DNA of 22,251 nucleotides from Bacteroidales bacterium (GCA_023145125.1 JAGLEK010000282.1:1-22251), one strand, 5' to 3'. Shown: positions 7,061 through 14,303, counted from the stretch's first letter. The notes: a model not told the origin generated them from the letters alone. Numbers and translations are program-made.

Positions 7061-8159
7061 GTTTTTTCACCTCCTCTATAATTTCATCGGGGTTGATCAT
7101 ACGGCCGATAGTATTCACTGAATGAACGTTCGCAGGTGCCTTTGCACCGAATAAAAGTTTCCTGTATAATCCCGGATGGTTCTCTTCTGCAATAACAACA
7201 TTATTGTATCCTGACATGATATTCATGTATAGATCGGGAATGGGGAGCAGGGTTTTGGGAATGAAAACAGATACGGGCCGCCCTTCCTCCTTAAGTATTT
7301 TTGCAGCCTCCCTCACCGCATTGGCTGTGATACCATATGATACCAGTAAAGTGTCGGAGCTCTCTTCTTTTACAAACTCATAGTAAAGATAGGAGTCAAG
7401 GTTGTTCTCGATCTTTTCCTGGATCTTAATGGTATTGCTAAGTGCCTCAGGGGTGATCCCTTCCAGGATGCCATTCGCATTATGGGTAGAAGCGGTATAT
7501 CTAACCTGGTGTTTATCATTGCTCACCGGCAGGAATTCGGGTACGCCCCGCTCATCTCTGTTGTAAGGGATGAATTTTTCATCTCCGGTATAATATTTTC
7601 TTTCGATAGGTTTGATCTCTTTCAAGGTATCCAGGTCGAAGCTGAACTGCGTCATCACTTCTTCTTTGGATGTTAGCAGGATCACCGGTGTTCGAAGGTC
7701 AGCGGCAGTCTTGAGCGCATGTTCTGCCATTTCCCAGCAATCATTTGCTGTGGAGGTGCTGATCACCGGGATGGAATATCCCCCGGAGAGCATCCCGTTG
7801 AGCAAGGTAATATCGCCCTGTGCACCGCTGGTGGCTGTCCCGGTGGCCGGCCCTAACCTCTGAACCAGGACGATCACCATGGGTAGTTCCATCATGTATG
7901 CCATGTTTATAGATTCCAGCATAAGCGCAAAGCCAGGGAATGAAGTTGCTGTGACCGGTAATTTTCCTGCTGCGGAAAAACCGCTCATCCACTGCAATGT
8001 GGTTATCTCGTCAGGTGCGGCGAGGAAGGTTTTAAAACGTTTTCCCGAAAAGAGGTAGAGGTTGTTTGCCGGTGTAATAGGGTAACCGATAAACACTTCT
8101 GCACCCGCCCTGACAAGGGCTTCGGTCATCAGTCTTGATCCGTCAATGAGTGCCTGCAT
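7050..8159 (-). CDS. 2-oxoacid:ferredoxin oxidoreductase alpha subunit
   Basis: A 369-aa alpha subunit (pyrimidine-binding and transketolase C-terminal-like domains). The start MQALIDGSRLMTEALVRAGA leads to YPITP (26-30), the family signature. PVTATSFPGFALMLESINMA and VQRLGPATGTATSGAQGDI match the conserved 'TSGPG..LM.E' and 'VQRGGPSTG.PT...QgD' blocks of the Kor/Vor group. Residues from about 270 to 340 (LLVSYGITANAVREAAKIL) are the C-terminal domain. It pairs with the beta-gamma protein encoded just downstream to form the core enzyme. The ATG at 8159 is preceded, 25 bp upstream, by a TACCTTTG promoter-like box. Closest activity is probably 2-oxoglutarate or a branched or long 2-oxoacid, but the sequence does not decide. 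Confidence 0.9.
   Translation of the reverse strand: MQALIDGSRLMTEALVRAGAEVFIGYPITPANNLYLFSGKRFKTFLAAPDEITTLQWMSGFSAAGKLPVTATSFPGFALMLESINMAYMMELPMVIVLVQRLGPATGTATSGAQGDITLLNGMLSGGYSIPVISTSTANDCWEMAEHALKTAADLRTPVILLTSKEEVMTQFSFDLDTLKEIKPIERKYYTGDEKFIPYNRDERGVPEFLPVSNDKHQVRYTASTHNANGILEGITPEALSNTIKIQEKIENNLDSYLYYEFVKEESSDTLLVSYGITANAVREAAKILKEEGRPVSVFIPKTLLPIPDLYMNIMSGYNNVVIAEENHPGLYRKLLFGAKAPANVHSVNTIGRMINPDEIIEEVKKHGN
7068..7076 (-). promoter_or_regulatory. Strong Shine-Dalgarno for the beta-gamma gene
   Basis: On the minus strand the sequence reads GAGGAGGTG, seven bases before the ATG at 7060, inside the end of the alpha gene. Bacteroidota genes rarely have such a perfect anti-16S match, and other genes in this window lack one. 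It decides the start codon and suggests coupled, equal translation of alpha and beta-gamma. Confidence 0.8.
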
Positions 8160-8183
8160 AGTTTATATATTTTATTCAATTGG

Positions 8184-8191
8184 CAAAGGTA
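8184..8191 (-). promoter_or_regulatory. Candidate -7 box of the 2-oxoacid oxidoreductase operon
   Basis: TACCTTTG on the minus strand matches the Bacteroidota -7 consensus TAnnTTTG and ends 24 bp before the alpha start codon. A TTG at the -33 spacing is not seen, so support is partial. Confidence 0.4.
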
Positions 8192-8430
8192 GAAAAGAAG
8201 AATTATACAGCGCATATAATAATCTATTATTTGGCAAAAATAAATAATCTTTTTTCTTATGAATTACAATTCAATATGTATAATTTTGCTGGTCATTCTT
8301 TGACCTGAATCGGGTTTGAGGTGATTGAGGAAGGAGAATGTGATTGATTAAGCGAACAGACTTGGAGGTGAAAGTATTCTGAATACTGGTTTCTGCCTTC
8401 TTTGAAAAAGCAAACTCAACTAATAAAAAC

Positions 8431-8444
8431 TACCCCAAGGGGTA
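8431..8444. promoter_or_regulatory. Candidate operator dyad TACCCC-AA-GGGGTA
   Basis: Perfect 6-bp inverted arms separated by AA, 24 bp before the start codon of the acyl-CoA dehydrogenase. The GC arms stand out in an AT-rich leader. The position suits a repressor site or an RNA hairpin over the translation start region. No known regulator is assigned. Confidence 0.35.
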
Positions 8445-8468
8445 AATACTGAATTAAATATAATTATT

Positions 8469-9650
8469 ATGTCAGCAACAGTTCAATTTGAAGCTCCCGA
8501 CCATTATATGGTGGACGAACTTTACACCGATGAGCACAAAATCATCCGTGACGCAACAAGGGATTGGGTAAACCGTTCGGTAAAACCCGTTATCGAAGAT
8601 TATTTTGAGAGGGCAGAGTTCCCACGTCCGCTTATCAGGGAAATGGGCGAGCTGGGTATGTTCGGCCCTTTCATCCCGGAAGAGTATGGCGGCCCCGGCC
8701 TTGATTTTACTTCTTACGGCCTCATTATGCAGGAACTTGAAAGGGGTGATTCAGGGATCCGTTCCATGGCTTCTGTACAAACATCACTGGTATGTTATCC
8801 GATCTGGAAATTTGGAACGGAAGAACAGAAACAGAAATGGCTTCCACGCCTTGTCAGTGGCGAGCTCATCGGCTGTTTTGGGCTTACCGAGCCAAACCAC
8901 GGATCAGATCCTGGCAGCATGGTAACACGTTTCGAAGATAAAGGCGATCATGTCATCCTGAATGGCGCCAAGATGTGGATCACCAACTCAACCATTGCCG
9001 ATATTTCTGTGGTATGGGCCAAAGATGAAGAAGGTAAGATAAGGGGCATGGTTGTGGAAGCAGGTGGAGAAGGTTATTCAGCACCTGAAACACATGGTAA
9101 GTATTCACTCCGTGCATCAGTTACCGGTGAGCTTGTTTTTGACAATGTCAAGGTTCCTAAAGAGAACCTCTTTCCGGATGTTGTCGGCCTTCGTGGACCA
9201 TTGAGCTGCCTGAATTCTGCACGCTATGGCATAGCCTGGGGTGCTATTGGAGCAGCCATGGACTGCTATGATGCTGCATTGAGATATGCCATCGAACGCA
9301 AACAGTTTGGCAAGCCCATCGCCGGCTTCCAGCTGCAACAGAAGAAACTTGCTGAAGCATTGACAGAGATTACCAAGGCGCAGCTGTTGATATGGCGGCT
9401 GGGAGCCCTGCGTGATCAAGGCAAAGCCACAGCCGCACAAATTTCCATGGCCAAGCGCAACAATGTGAACATGGCCCTGGAGATAGCACGCGAAACACGT
9501 CAGATACTGGGTGCCATGGGAATCACCAATGACTTCCCGATGATGCGCCACATGATGAACCTCGAATCAGTGATCACATATGAGGGGACACATGATATTC
9601 ATCTGTTGATCACAGGTGCAGAGGTGACAGGGATACCTGCTTTTTACTAG
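8469..9650 (+). CDS. Acyl-CoA dehydrogenase, glutaryl-CoA dehydrogenase-like
   Basis: A 393-aa FAD-dependent acyl-CoA dehydrogenase of normal family length. Features typical of the glutaryl-CoA dehydrogenase branch are GDSGIRSMASVQTSLV (93-108), CFGLTEPNHGSDPGSM (136-151) and YEGTHDIH (371-378), whose Glu372 is the expected catalytic base. In this branch an Arg in the 'RS..SVQ' stretch binds the distal carboxylate of glutaryl-CoA, and R98 fits. The expected reaction is glutaryl-CoA to crotonyl-CoA plus CO2, passing electrons to ETF. No ETF or crotonase gene is adjacent. The ATG at 8469 lacks a clear Shine-Dalgarno. It is divergent from the 2-oxoacid oxidoreductase genes. Subfamily is likely, and exact substrate is inferred. 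Confidence 0.88.
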   Translation: MSATVQFEAPDHYMVDELYTDEHKIIRDATRDWVNRSVKPVIEDYFERAEFPRPLIREMGELGMFGPFIPEEYGGPGLDFTSYGLIMQELERGDSGIRSMASVQTSLVCYPIWKFGTEEQKQKWLPRLVSGELIGCFGLTEPNHGSDPGSMVTRFEDKGDHVILNGAKMWITNSTIADISVVWAKDEEGKIRGMVVEAGGEGYSAPETHGKYSLRASVTGELVFDNVKVPKENLFPDVVGLRGPLSCLNSARYGIAWGAIGAAMDCYDAALRYAIERKQFGKPIAGFQLQQKKLAEALTEITKAQLLIWRLGALRDQGKATAAQISMAKRNNVNMALEIARETRQILGAMGITNDFPMMRHMMNLESVITYEGTHDIHLLITGAEVTGIPAFY

Positions 9651-9717
9651 TATCCAGTATCCAGTATCCAGGATCCAGTATCCAGTATCCAGTATCCAGT
9701 ATCCAGTATCCAGTATC
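9651..9717. repeat. Heptanucleotide tandem repeat (TATCCAG)n
   Basis: Nine consecutive 7-nt units from 9651 to 9713, eight TATCCAG and one GATCCAG (9672-9678), then a partial TATC. The array begins at the first base after the TAG stop of the acyl-CoA dehydrogenase. It is noncoding on the plus strand. Copy number is likely to vary between strains. Confidence 0.95.
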
Positions 9718-9800
9718 GAAAATCACATTGTAAATTGTACACACAGAATTGGCTACGCCGAACTCCGCTTCGCTCCGGTTCAGAATTGTAAATCAAAAAA

Positions 9801-9826
9801 CCTCGTGCTTGCACGGGGTTTTTTTT
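9801..9826 (+). terminator. Rho-independent terminator after the acyl-CoA dehydrogenase
   Basis: Stem CCTCGTGC / GCACGGGG (9801-9808 with 9811-9818, one G-T pair) with a very short loop, then eight T residues. Six A residues precede the stem, so it could also act on the opposite strand. The upstream stretch 9718-9800 holds a direct repeat of CAGAATTG (9744 and 9781) and no gene. Confidence 0.85.
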
Positions 9827-9833
9827 ATCTTTA
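9826..9833 (+). promoter_or_regulatory. Possible -7 box for the metallophosphoesterase gene
   Basis: TATCTTTA is one base off TAnnTTTG, begins at the last T of the terminator run, and ends 18 bp before the ATG at 9852. No well-spaced -33 TTG is present, so this is a weak call. Confidence 0.25.
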
Positions 9834-9851
9834 TAGGAAAACCTAGCTGTA

Positions 9852-11498
9852 ATGAAAAAATATAGCATTCTTATTCTTTTTCTCCTGCCGCTTTTTTTTA
9901 TGCAGTCAGCATGTAAAAAGAAAACAGATACCGAAGTCAAGCCGCTGTATCTTCAGGTTGATCTGCCCCGGCACGAGCTCAAGCATAAACTGTATTACAG
10001 TATCCCTTATGAAGAGCGTTCCATCGAACTGGCTTTCGACAATGAACTCGACCCCCGGACTGTTGAGGGGAATATCCGCCTGGAAGATATTAATGGCGAC
10101 CTGAGTCAATACATAGGTTTGCATCATACGGCAAACCAGGTGCTCATCACGCTTCATCCGGGATTTGATTTCAAGCCCGGGTGGAAATATAATATCATCC
10201 TCTTACCGGGACTGCGATCTTTAAACGGATTATCACCATCGGGTGAAAAGCCAATAGAATGCCGTACAAGTATTGCTCATGCCATTCAACCCCGGGGGAT
10301 CCTGTATGGCGGTGGTCAGGAAAGAACCGCTATTGCTGTCATCTCCGATATACATATGGGCGACACCAGGGCAAATAATAACAAATATTGTTGGTTCGGG
10401 AAGAACCGGGCCGCCATGGAGGCTTTTCTCGATTATGTGCTCGACAGCAGCAATATTAAGCAACTGGTCATACTGGGCGACCTTTTTGATGAGTGGTTGG
10501 TGCCTTATACGATCTCTCCTTTTGATTCTGCGGTGAACATAACAAATACAAGGGAATTCTTTGTGGCAGTGGCTGGATCCGAGATGAATGAAGACATATT
10601 TGAAAAGCTGAACCACATAGCCAACGATGACAGGGTTGAGCTGATCTATGTGCCGGGGAATCATGATATGCTGGGAACGCAGGAAATCCTGAATGATATC
10701 ATCCCCAAAGCGCAATGGGAGGGAGGTCCTGACGGGCTTGGACAATATTTACCTTTTACCGATATGATCTTCGAGCATGGGCATCGCTACGACTTTTTTA
10801 ATTGTCCGCAACCTCTGGTGAATGAAGGCCAAAAATTGCCACCCGGTTATTTCGTGTCGAGACTGTATGCCAAAGGTATGATGGATGCAGCAATTGCAGA
10901 CAAATCTGTTGGCCGGGCTACGGGCTCATTTGAATTTATTGCAGCCTGGGATATTGCATTCCTTTATACCATTGCCCATTTCAGGATGGACCTGCCGGAT
11001 GTTTACGCCGAAAATATTCTTATGGGTGGGATAGACGGCTACACTGAGCCGGTGTCTTTTCATGGCACAAAGGAAATGTACGCAGCCGGTATTGAAGATT
11101 ACTGGCCGGCAACACAGGCCCAAAACCAGGTGCCGGTGCCAACACCTTGCTGCTTCCATGCCATCTGGAATGGCCATAGTGATCTTTTTTCAGCTGCAGA
11201 GCAACAATACATGATGCAGCCTCCTGCTCCCCAGGCGTACAAGATAGTAGCTTTCGGGCATACGCATGAGCCCATGTTGGAGTACTACGATAAAAGTGGT
11301 AAGCACAGCAGCATTTATGCCAATTCCGGCTCCTGGATCGATGCCGATCAGTCAAGCTACAAGGTCAGGACTTATTTATTGATCACGCCAAAGGCCTGGA
11401 CCGGTTCAGAGCTGGATGTGGTGGGATTGTACCAGTATAACCCGGATACGGGTGATGAGTATAAGCCTGTTTTGATTAAGGAGGAGAGTGTAAAGTAG
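9852..11498 (+). CDS. Lipoprotein calcineurin-like metallophosphoesterase with N-terminal Ig-like domain
   Basis: A 548-aa protein. Residues 1-21 form a lipoprotein signal (FFMQSAC, Cys21 as the lipid site), followed by KKK. Residues about 45-135 look like a Big_5/SbsA-type Ig-like domain (SIELAFDNELDPRTVEGNI, later FKPGWKYNIILLPGL). The phosphoesterase motifs then follow in order: SDIHMGD (165-171), LGDLFDEW (208-215), GNHD (269-272), EHGHRYD (308-314) and GHTHEP (469-474), all with metal-binding residues intact. The spacing between the last two motifs is long, with an insert of about 150 residues. The protein is likely anchored in the envelope and exposed to the periplasm or surface. The substrate (phosphomonoester, diester or nucleotide) is unknown. 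It stands alone between a terminator and a repeat array. Confidence 0.88.
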   Translation: MKKYSILILFLLPLFFMQSACKKKTDTEVKPLYLQVDLPRHELKHKLYYSIPYEERSIELAFDNELDPRTVEGNIRLEDINGDLSQYIGLHHTANQVLITLHPGFDFKPGWKYNIILLPGLRSLNGLSPSGEKPIECRTSIAHAIQPRGILYGGGQERTAIAVISDIHMGDTRANNNKYCWFGKNRAAMEAFLDYVLDSSNIKQLVILGDLFDEWLVPYTISPFDSAVNITNTREFFVAVAGSEMNEDIFEKLNHIANDDRVELIYVPGNHDMLGTQEILNDIIPKAQWEGGPDGLGQYLPFTDMIFEHGHRYDFFNCPQPLVNEGQKLPPGYFVSRLYAKGMMDAAIADKSVGRATGSFEFIAAWDIAFLYTIAHFRMDLPDVYAENILMGGIDGYTEPVSFHGTKEMYAAGIEDYWPATQAQNQVPVPTPCCFHAIWNGHSDLFSAAEQQYMMQPPAPQAYKIVAFGHTHEPMLEYYDKSGKHSSIYANSGSWIDADQSSYKVRTYLLITPKAWTGSELDVVGLYQYNPDTGDEYKPVLIKEESVK

Positions 11499-11561
11499 TA
11501 CTTGAAGTATTTAAAGTACTTGAAGTACTTGGAGTACTTGGGGTGCCTGGGGTGCCTGGGG
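11499..11561. repeat. Degenerate 9-nt tandem repeat after the phosphoesterase stop
   Basis: Seven successive 9-nt units: TACTTGAAG, TATTTAAAG, TACTTGAAG, TACTTGGAG, TACTTGGGG, then TGCCTGGGG twice, starting at the base after the TAG stop. The units drift progressively from A/T-rich to G-rich, as expected from slippage and point change. No coding role is visible. Confidence 0.9.
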
Positions 11562-11672
11562 TTTGGTGTGAAATTGTAAAGTCATTTCTGCCATTTGTAT
11601 ATTGATGATCATTATGTTATGGTTTATATCTTACCTTTTTGCTTTAATCTTCTGTGCAAATACCATTATGCA

Positions 11673-12290
11673 ATGTTTAACAGCAGACCCATACTTTCTG
11701 CATTTATAATTGCGCTTTGCTGCATCTTTTCCGGCATACAGTTTATGGCTTCTGCCCAGGATGTCATAACCGACTTTGATGGTAATCAATATAAAACTGT
11801 CAGGATAGGGGAGCAGATATGGATGGCTGAGAACCTCAGGAGCATCCATGATGCCGGCGGAATGAAGATCAAAAGGGTTTGTTATAAGCTCATCAAAGAG
11901 AATTGTGATAAGTACGGAGGCTTATACAGCTGGAATGATCTGAAAGTTGATATGGCAAAAGATAGTATGCAGGGCATTTGTCCTGATGGCTGGCATATTC
12001 CGGATGATGAAGAATGGACAGTACTCATTAATGCAGTTGGAGGGGCAGATAGTGCTGCCATAAACTTAAACAAAGGCGCTTATAAGGAATTCAATGTACA
12101 GTACGGTGGTAACTATCATTATCGCCTCAAAAACTACAACTATATCGATGAAATTGCTTATTACTGGACCTCTGCAAGCTATAGCCGGTCGGCAGCATGG
12201 ATGCGGATGATCGGGAAAAAGAATGTTAATACGAATCGTTCTACCGTACCAAAGGTATACTGCCTGAGTGTCCGGTGTATCAAAGATTGA
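11673..12290 (+). CDS. Secreted FISUMP-domain protein
   Basis: A 205-aa protein. The start at 11673 is preferred over an upstream in-frame ATG at 11595 because it directly precedes a signal peptide (hydrophobic to about residue 24, then FMASAQD). The mature part carries the Fibrobacter succinogenes major paralogous domain: DFDGNQYKTVRIGEQIWMAE, then YGGLYSW, GICPDGWHIPDDEEW and YYWTSASYS, ending in LSVRCIKD. The domain is a small C-type-lectin-like fold common in Bacteroidota/Fibrobacterota surface proteins, and its role is largely unknown. No sorting domain is seen at the C-terminus. It is a single-gene unit. Confidence 0.85.
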   Translation: MFNSRPILSAFIIALCCIFSGIQFMASAQDVITDFDGNQYKTVRIGEQIWMAENLRSIHDAGGMKIKRVCYKLIKENCDKYGGLYSWNDLKVDMAKDSMQGICPDGWHIPDDEEWTVLINAVGGADSAAINLNKGAYKEFNVQYGGNYHYRLKNYNYIDEIAYYWTSASYSRSAAWMRMIGKKNVNTNRSTVPKVYCLSVRCIKD

Positions 12291-12343
12291 CAGAACGTGG
12301 ATTCTTCTAAAATACAGTATTTACAGAAAGGTGTATGCTCTGC

Positions 12344-12493
12344 TTAGCGGAGCTTGTTGCTCAGCCCGTCTTTCTTGCAGATCGGGCACTCAGTATTCCT
12401 CTGGGTAGAGATGTAACCGCAACGGTCACATTTGTAATACCGGAAGTACTGGGTCCTCTTGGAGGTGTTCGGTAATTTAAGTCCTAGTTTCAT
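12344..12493 (-). CDS. Small zinc-ribbon protein (49 aa)
   Basis: A short minus-strand ORF with four cysteines in two CxxC knuckles: YKCDRCGYIS (Cys22, Cys25) and ECPICKK (Cys36, Cys39), a rubredoxin/zinc-ribbon arrangement. I chose the ATG at 12493 (MKLGLKLPNTSK) because the 17 residues added by the ATG at 12544 are low in similarity to any fold I know. No Shine-Dalgarno is clear. The downstream stop overlaps the loop of a 7-bp hairpin (12337-12353). It could be a Zn or Fe-binding accessory protein, or a remnant of a larger rubredoxin-type protein. Neighbours give no clue. Existence as a gene is probable, not certain. Confidence 0.5.
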   Translation of the reverse strand: MKLGLKLPNTSKRTQYFRYYKCDRCGYISTQRNTECPICKKDGLSNKLR

Positions 12494-12676
12494 TGTAAGG
12501 TGTCTTTTGGTTTGGTGCAAGCATATATGCAATCCCTGTGCCATAGTTTGTAATACCCGGTTATACAGTAAGTTATGGCAAATTGCTGCATCCGGAGTAA
12601 AATCAATTCCTCCGCTATCGTATAGATTTGCAATGCAGATTATCCGATTTCGTAGAGGAAGCCCTTGAGAGATAAG

Positions 12677-13042
12677 CTAATTGGAAGGCAGGATGAGAAT
12701 GGATTTCGACCGTGTATTGGTTTCACCGGTGTAGGTGTCGGTTGCTGTGAGTGTAACCAGGAAAGTCTTGTCCTCACCGGTATTGTTATGATAGGTAAAG
12801 GAAGGTTCGAACTCATTGGAAGTAGAACCATTATGAAAAGTCCATTTATACTGGTCACTATACTCTGATGTATTGTGAAAGGTAACAGTAGCCGGGGCAG
12901 GCCCTTCGTTTCCAGTATAATAAAAGCTTGCTGCCGGAAGCGTAAGCGTGCCTACATTCTTTTGATCTTCTTCGTCAACTTTGGTGCAAGAACTGACAAG
13001 AATGATACTACAGATAGCGAAAAGGCTGAGAATCTTATTCAT
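12677..13042 (-). CDS. PKD-domain lipoprotein
   Basis: A 121-aa protein with a lipoprotein signal (MNKILSLFAICSIILVSSC, Cys19) and one PKD-type Ig-like domain at about 35-117: ASFYYTGNEGPAPATVTFHN, YKWTFHNGS, and TFLVTLTATD. PKD domains are binding or spacer modules on cell surfaces. A single domain with no other region suggests a small envelope-anchored binding protein or a shortened paralogue of a larger surface protein. It is divergent from the PorV/PorQ-like gene and has a good Bacteroidota-type promoter 17 bp before its ATG. Confidence 0.8.
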   Translation of the reverse strand: MNKILSLFAICSIILVSSCTKVDEEDQKNVGTLTLPAASFYYTGNEGPAPATVTFHNTSEYSDQYKWTFHNGSTSNEFEPSFTYHNNTGEDKTFLVTLTATDTYTGETNTRSKSILILPSN

Positions 13043-13059
13043 ACAATAGGTCTTTTATG

Positions 13060-13089
13060 CAAAAATAAGCCAAAAAATGCTGAAGTCAA
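13060..13089 (-). promoter_or_regulatory. Bacteroidota-type promoter for the PKD lipoprotein
   Basis: On the minus strand TTG (13087-13089) and TATTTTTG (13060-13067) are separated by 19 bp, fitting the -33/-7 arrangement TTG-N17-23-TAnnTTTG. The -7 box lies 17 bp from the ATG, implying a very short leader. This is the best complete promoter match in the window. Confidence 0.55.
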
Positions 13090-13226
13090 TGATTGATGAG
13101 TTTTCGGTCGCATTTTTTAAGTTAACGGTAGATATTTATTGGAGAAAATCGTTTCTTTGTTCCGGATATTCTTATCTATACTATTTCTCATGAAATAGCG
13201 TTTATGGATAAACCTTTTCTGCACTG

Positions 13227-14291
13227 ATGAAACGAACGCTGTTTTTCATTGTATTTCTGAGCCTTTCCCTGGGTGTGATGTCGCAAGCACCCAAGTACAG
13301 CAATGAATTTCTGGCTGTTGGTGTAGGTGCCCGTTCGCTTGGAATGGCAAATGCCCAGACAAGTATCACCAATGATGTTACTTCAGCTTACTGGAACCCC
13401 GCCGGATTGGCAAATCAGTCGTCAGATATCCAGATAGGCCTGATGCACAATGAGTATTTTGCAGGCATTGCCAAGTACGACTATGCGGGCTTTTCAATGA
13501 GGCTGGATACGGCTGCCACCATAGGCATATCTGTGATCAGGATGGGTATCGATGATATACCTAACACCATTAACCTTTACGATAATCAGGGTAATATTAA
13601 CTATAACAGGATCACAAAATTTTCGGCGGCTGATTATGCGATGATGTTCTCCTATGCCAGGAAGAGTAGGATCAAAGGCCTGAGCTATGGCGGGAATGTG
13701 AAACTTATTTTCAGGCAGATCGGCAGCTTCGCGAAAGCCTATGGCTTTGGACTGGATGTCGGCATACAATACAGGACAGGGAAATGGCTTTTTGGGGCTA
13801 TGGCGAGAGATATTACCACGACATTCAACGCATGGACTTTCGATGTTTCGGAAGACATGAAGGAAGTGTTTGAAGCCACAGGCAATGATATCCCTGAGAA
13901 CTCCCTGGAGATCACTCTGCCAAGGTTGAACCTGGGTGCGGGACGATATTTCAGGATCTCGAACAACATCTCTTCACTGGTAGCCCTCGATCTTGATATG
14001 ACCTTTGATGGCAAAAGAAATACGCTTATCAAATCCGATCCGATCAGTATAGACCCCAAGCTGGGCGTGGAATTCGGCTTTAAAGATATTGTTTATTTAC
14101 GCGGTGGGATCAGGAATATCCAGGAAGAAACTGATTTTGGCGATAAAAAAAGCATCACCATCGAACCCAACTTCGGGGTAGGGGTGAAGATAAAAAAAAT
14201 GATCTCCATTGATTATGCCCTCACCAATATCGGGGATTCATATTTCTATTCAAATGTTTTTTCCCTCCGGATCGACCTGGATCGCAAATAG
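13227..14291 (+). CDS. PorV/PorQ-family outer-membrane protein
   Basis: A 354-aa protein with a signal peptide (MKRTLFFIVFLSLSLGVMSQ) and the family start KYSNEFLAVGVGARSLGMAN, followed by TNDVTSAYWNPAGLA (52-66). These are the marks of the PorV/PorQ group of FadL-like beta-barrels. The rest alternates polar and hydrophobic strands, ending in a strand with terminal SLRIDLDRK. PorV shuttles T9SS cargo to the attachment complex, but many paralogues have no assigned role. The gene lies apart from other T9SS genes, so I do not claim it is PorV itself. A T9SS cargo protein is encoded about 1 kb downstream. Confidence 0.85.
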   Translation: MKRTLFFIVFLSLSLGVMSQAPKYSNEFLAVGVGARSLGMANAQTSITNDVTSAYWNPAGLANQSSDIQIGLMHNEYFAGIAKYDYAGFSMRLDTAATIGISVIRMGIDDIPNTINLYDNQGNINYNRITKFSAADYAMMFSYARKSRIKGLSYGGNVKLIFRQIGSFAKAYGFGLDVGIQYRTGKWLFGAMARDITTTFNAWTFDVSEDMKEVFEATGNDIPENSLEITLPRLNLGAGRYFRISNNISSLVALDLDMTFDGKRNTLIKSDPISIDPKLGVEFGFKDIVYLRGGIRNIQEETDFGDKKSITIEPNFGVGVKIKKMISIDYALTNIGDSYFYSNVFSLRIDLDRK

Positions 14292-14303
14292 GCCTATCTT
14301 TCT

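Larger units (their letters stand above)
8160..8468. other. Divergent intergenic region with promoter-like boxes
   Basis: A 309-bp AT-rich spacer between the divergent alpha oxidoreductase gene and the acyl-CoA dehydrogenase. It holds TACCTTTG on the minus strand (8184-8191), TAATTTTG on the plus strand (8281-8288), and the dyad at 8431-8444. No convincing -33 TTG accompanies either box. I found no ORF or RNA structure in the rest. Confidence 0.6.

Noticed and set aside
9651..9717. CRISPR-like repeat array
   Set aside because: Units are contiguous 7-mers with no spacers, and no cas genes are nearby.
9744..9788. Hairpin or mobile element around CAGAATTG direct repeats
   Set aside because: The 8-bp direct repeats flank 29 bp with only weak dyad symmetry; too short to call an element.
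9647..9940. Minus-strand ORF encoding a repeated WILDTGY-type peptide
   Set aside because: The repeat peptide is only the reverse translation of the 7-nt TATCCAG array; the rest runs through the terminator and the start of the phosphoesterase gene, with no recognisable domain or start signal.
12337..12353. Terminator for the zinc-ribbon or FISUMP gene
   Set aside because: The stem of seven pairs is good, but no T-run follows on either strand and the loop contains the zinc-ribbon stop codon, so function is unclear.
13227..14291. Assignment as PorV itself
   Set aside because: The fold and N-terminal signatures fit the PorV/PorQ family, but no other T9SS structural gene is adjacent and paralogues are common.
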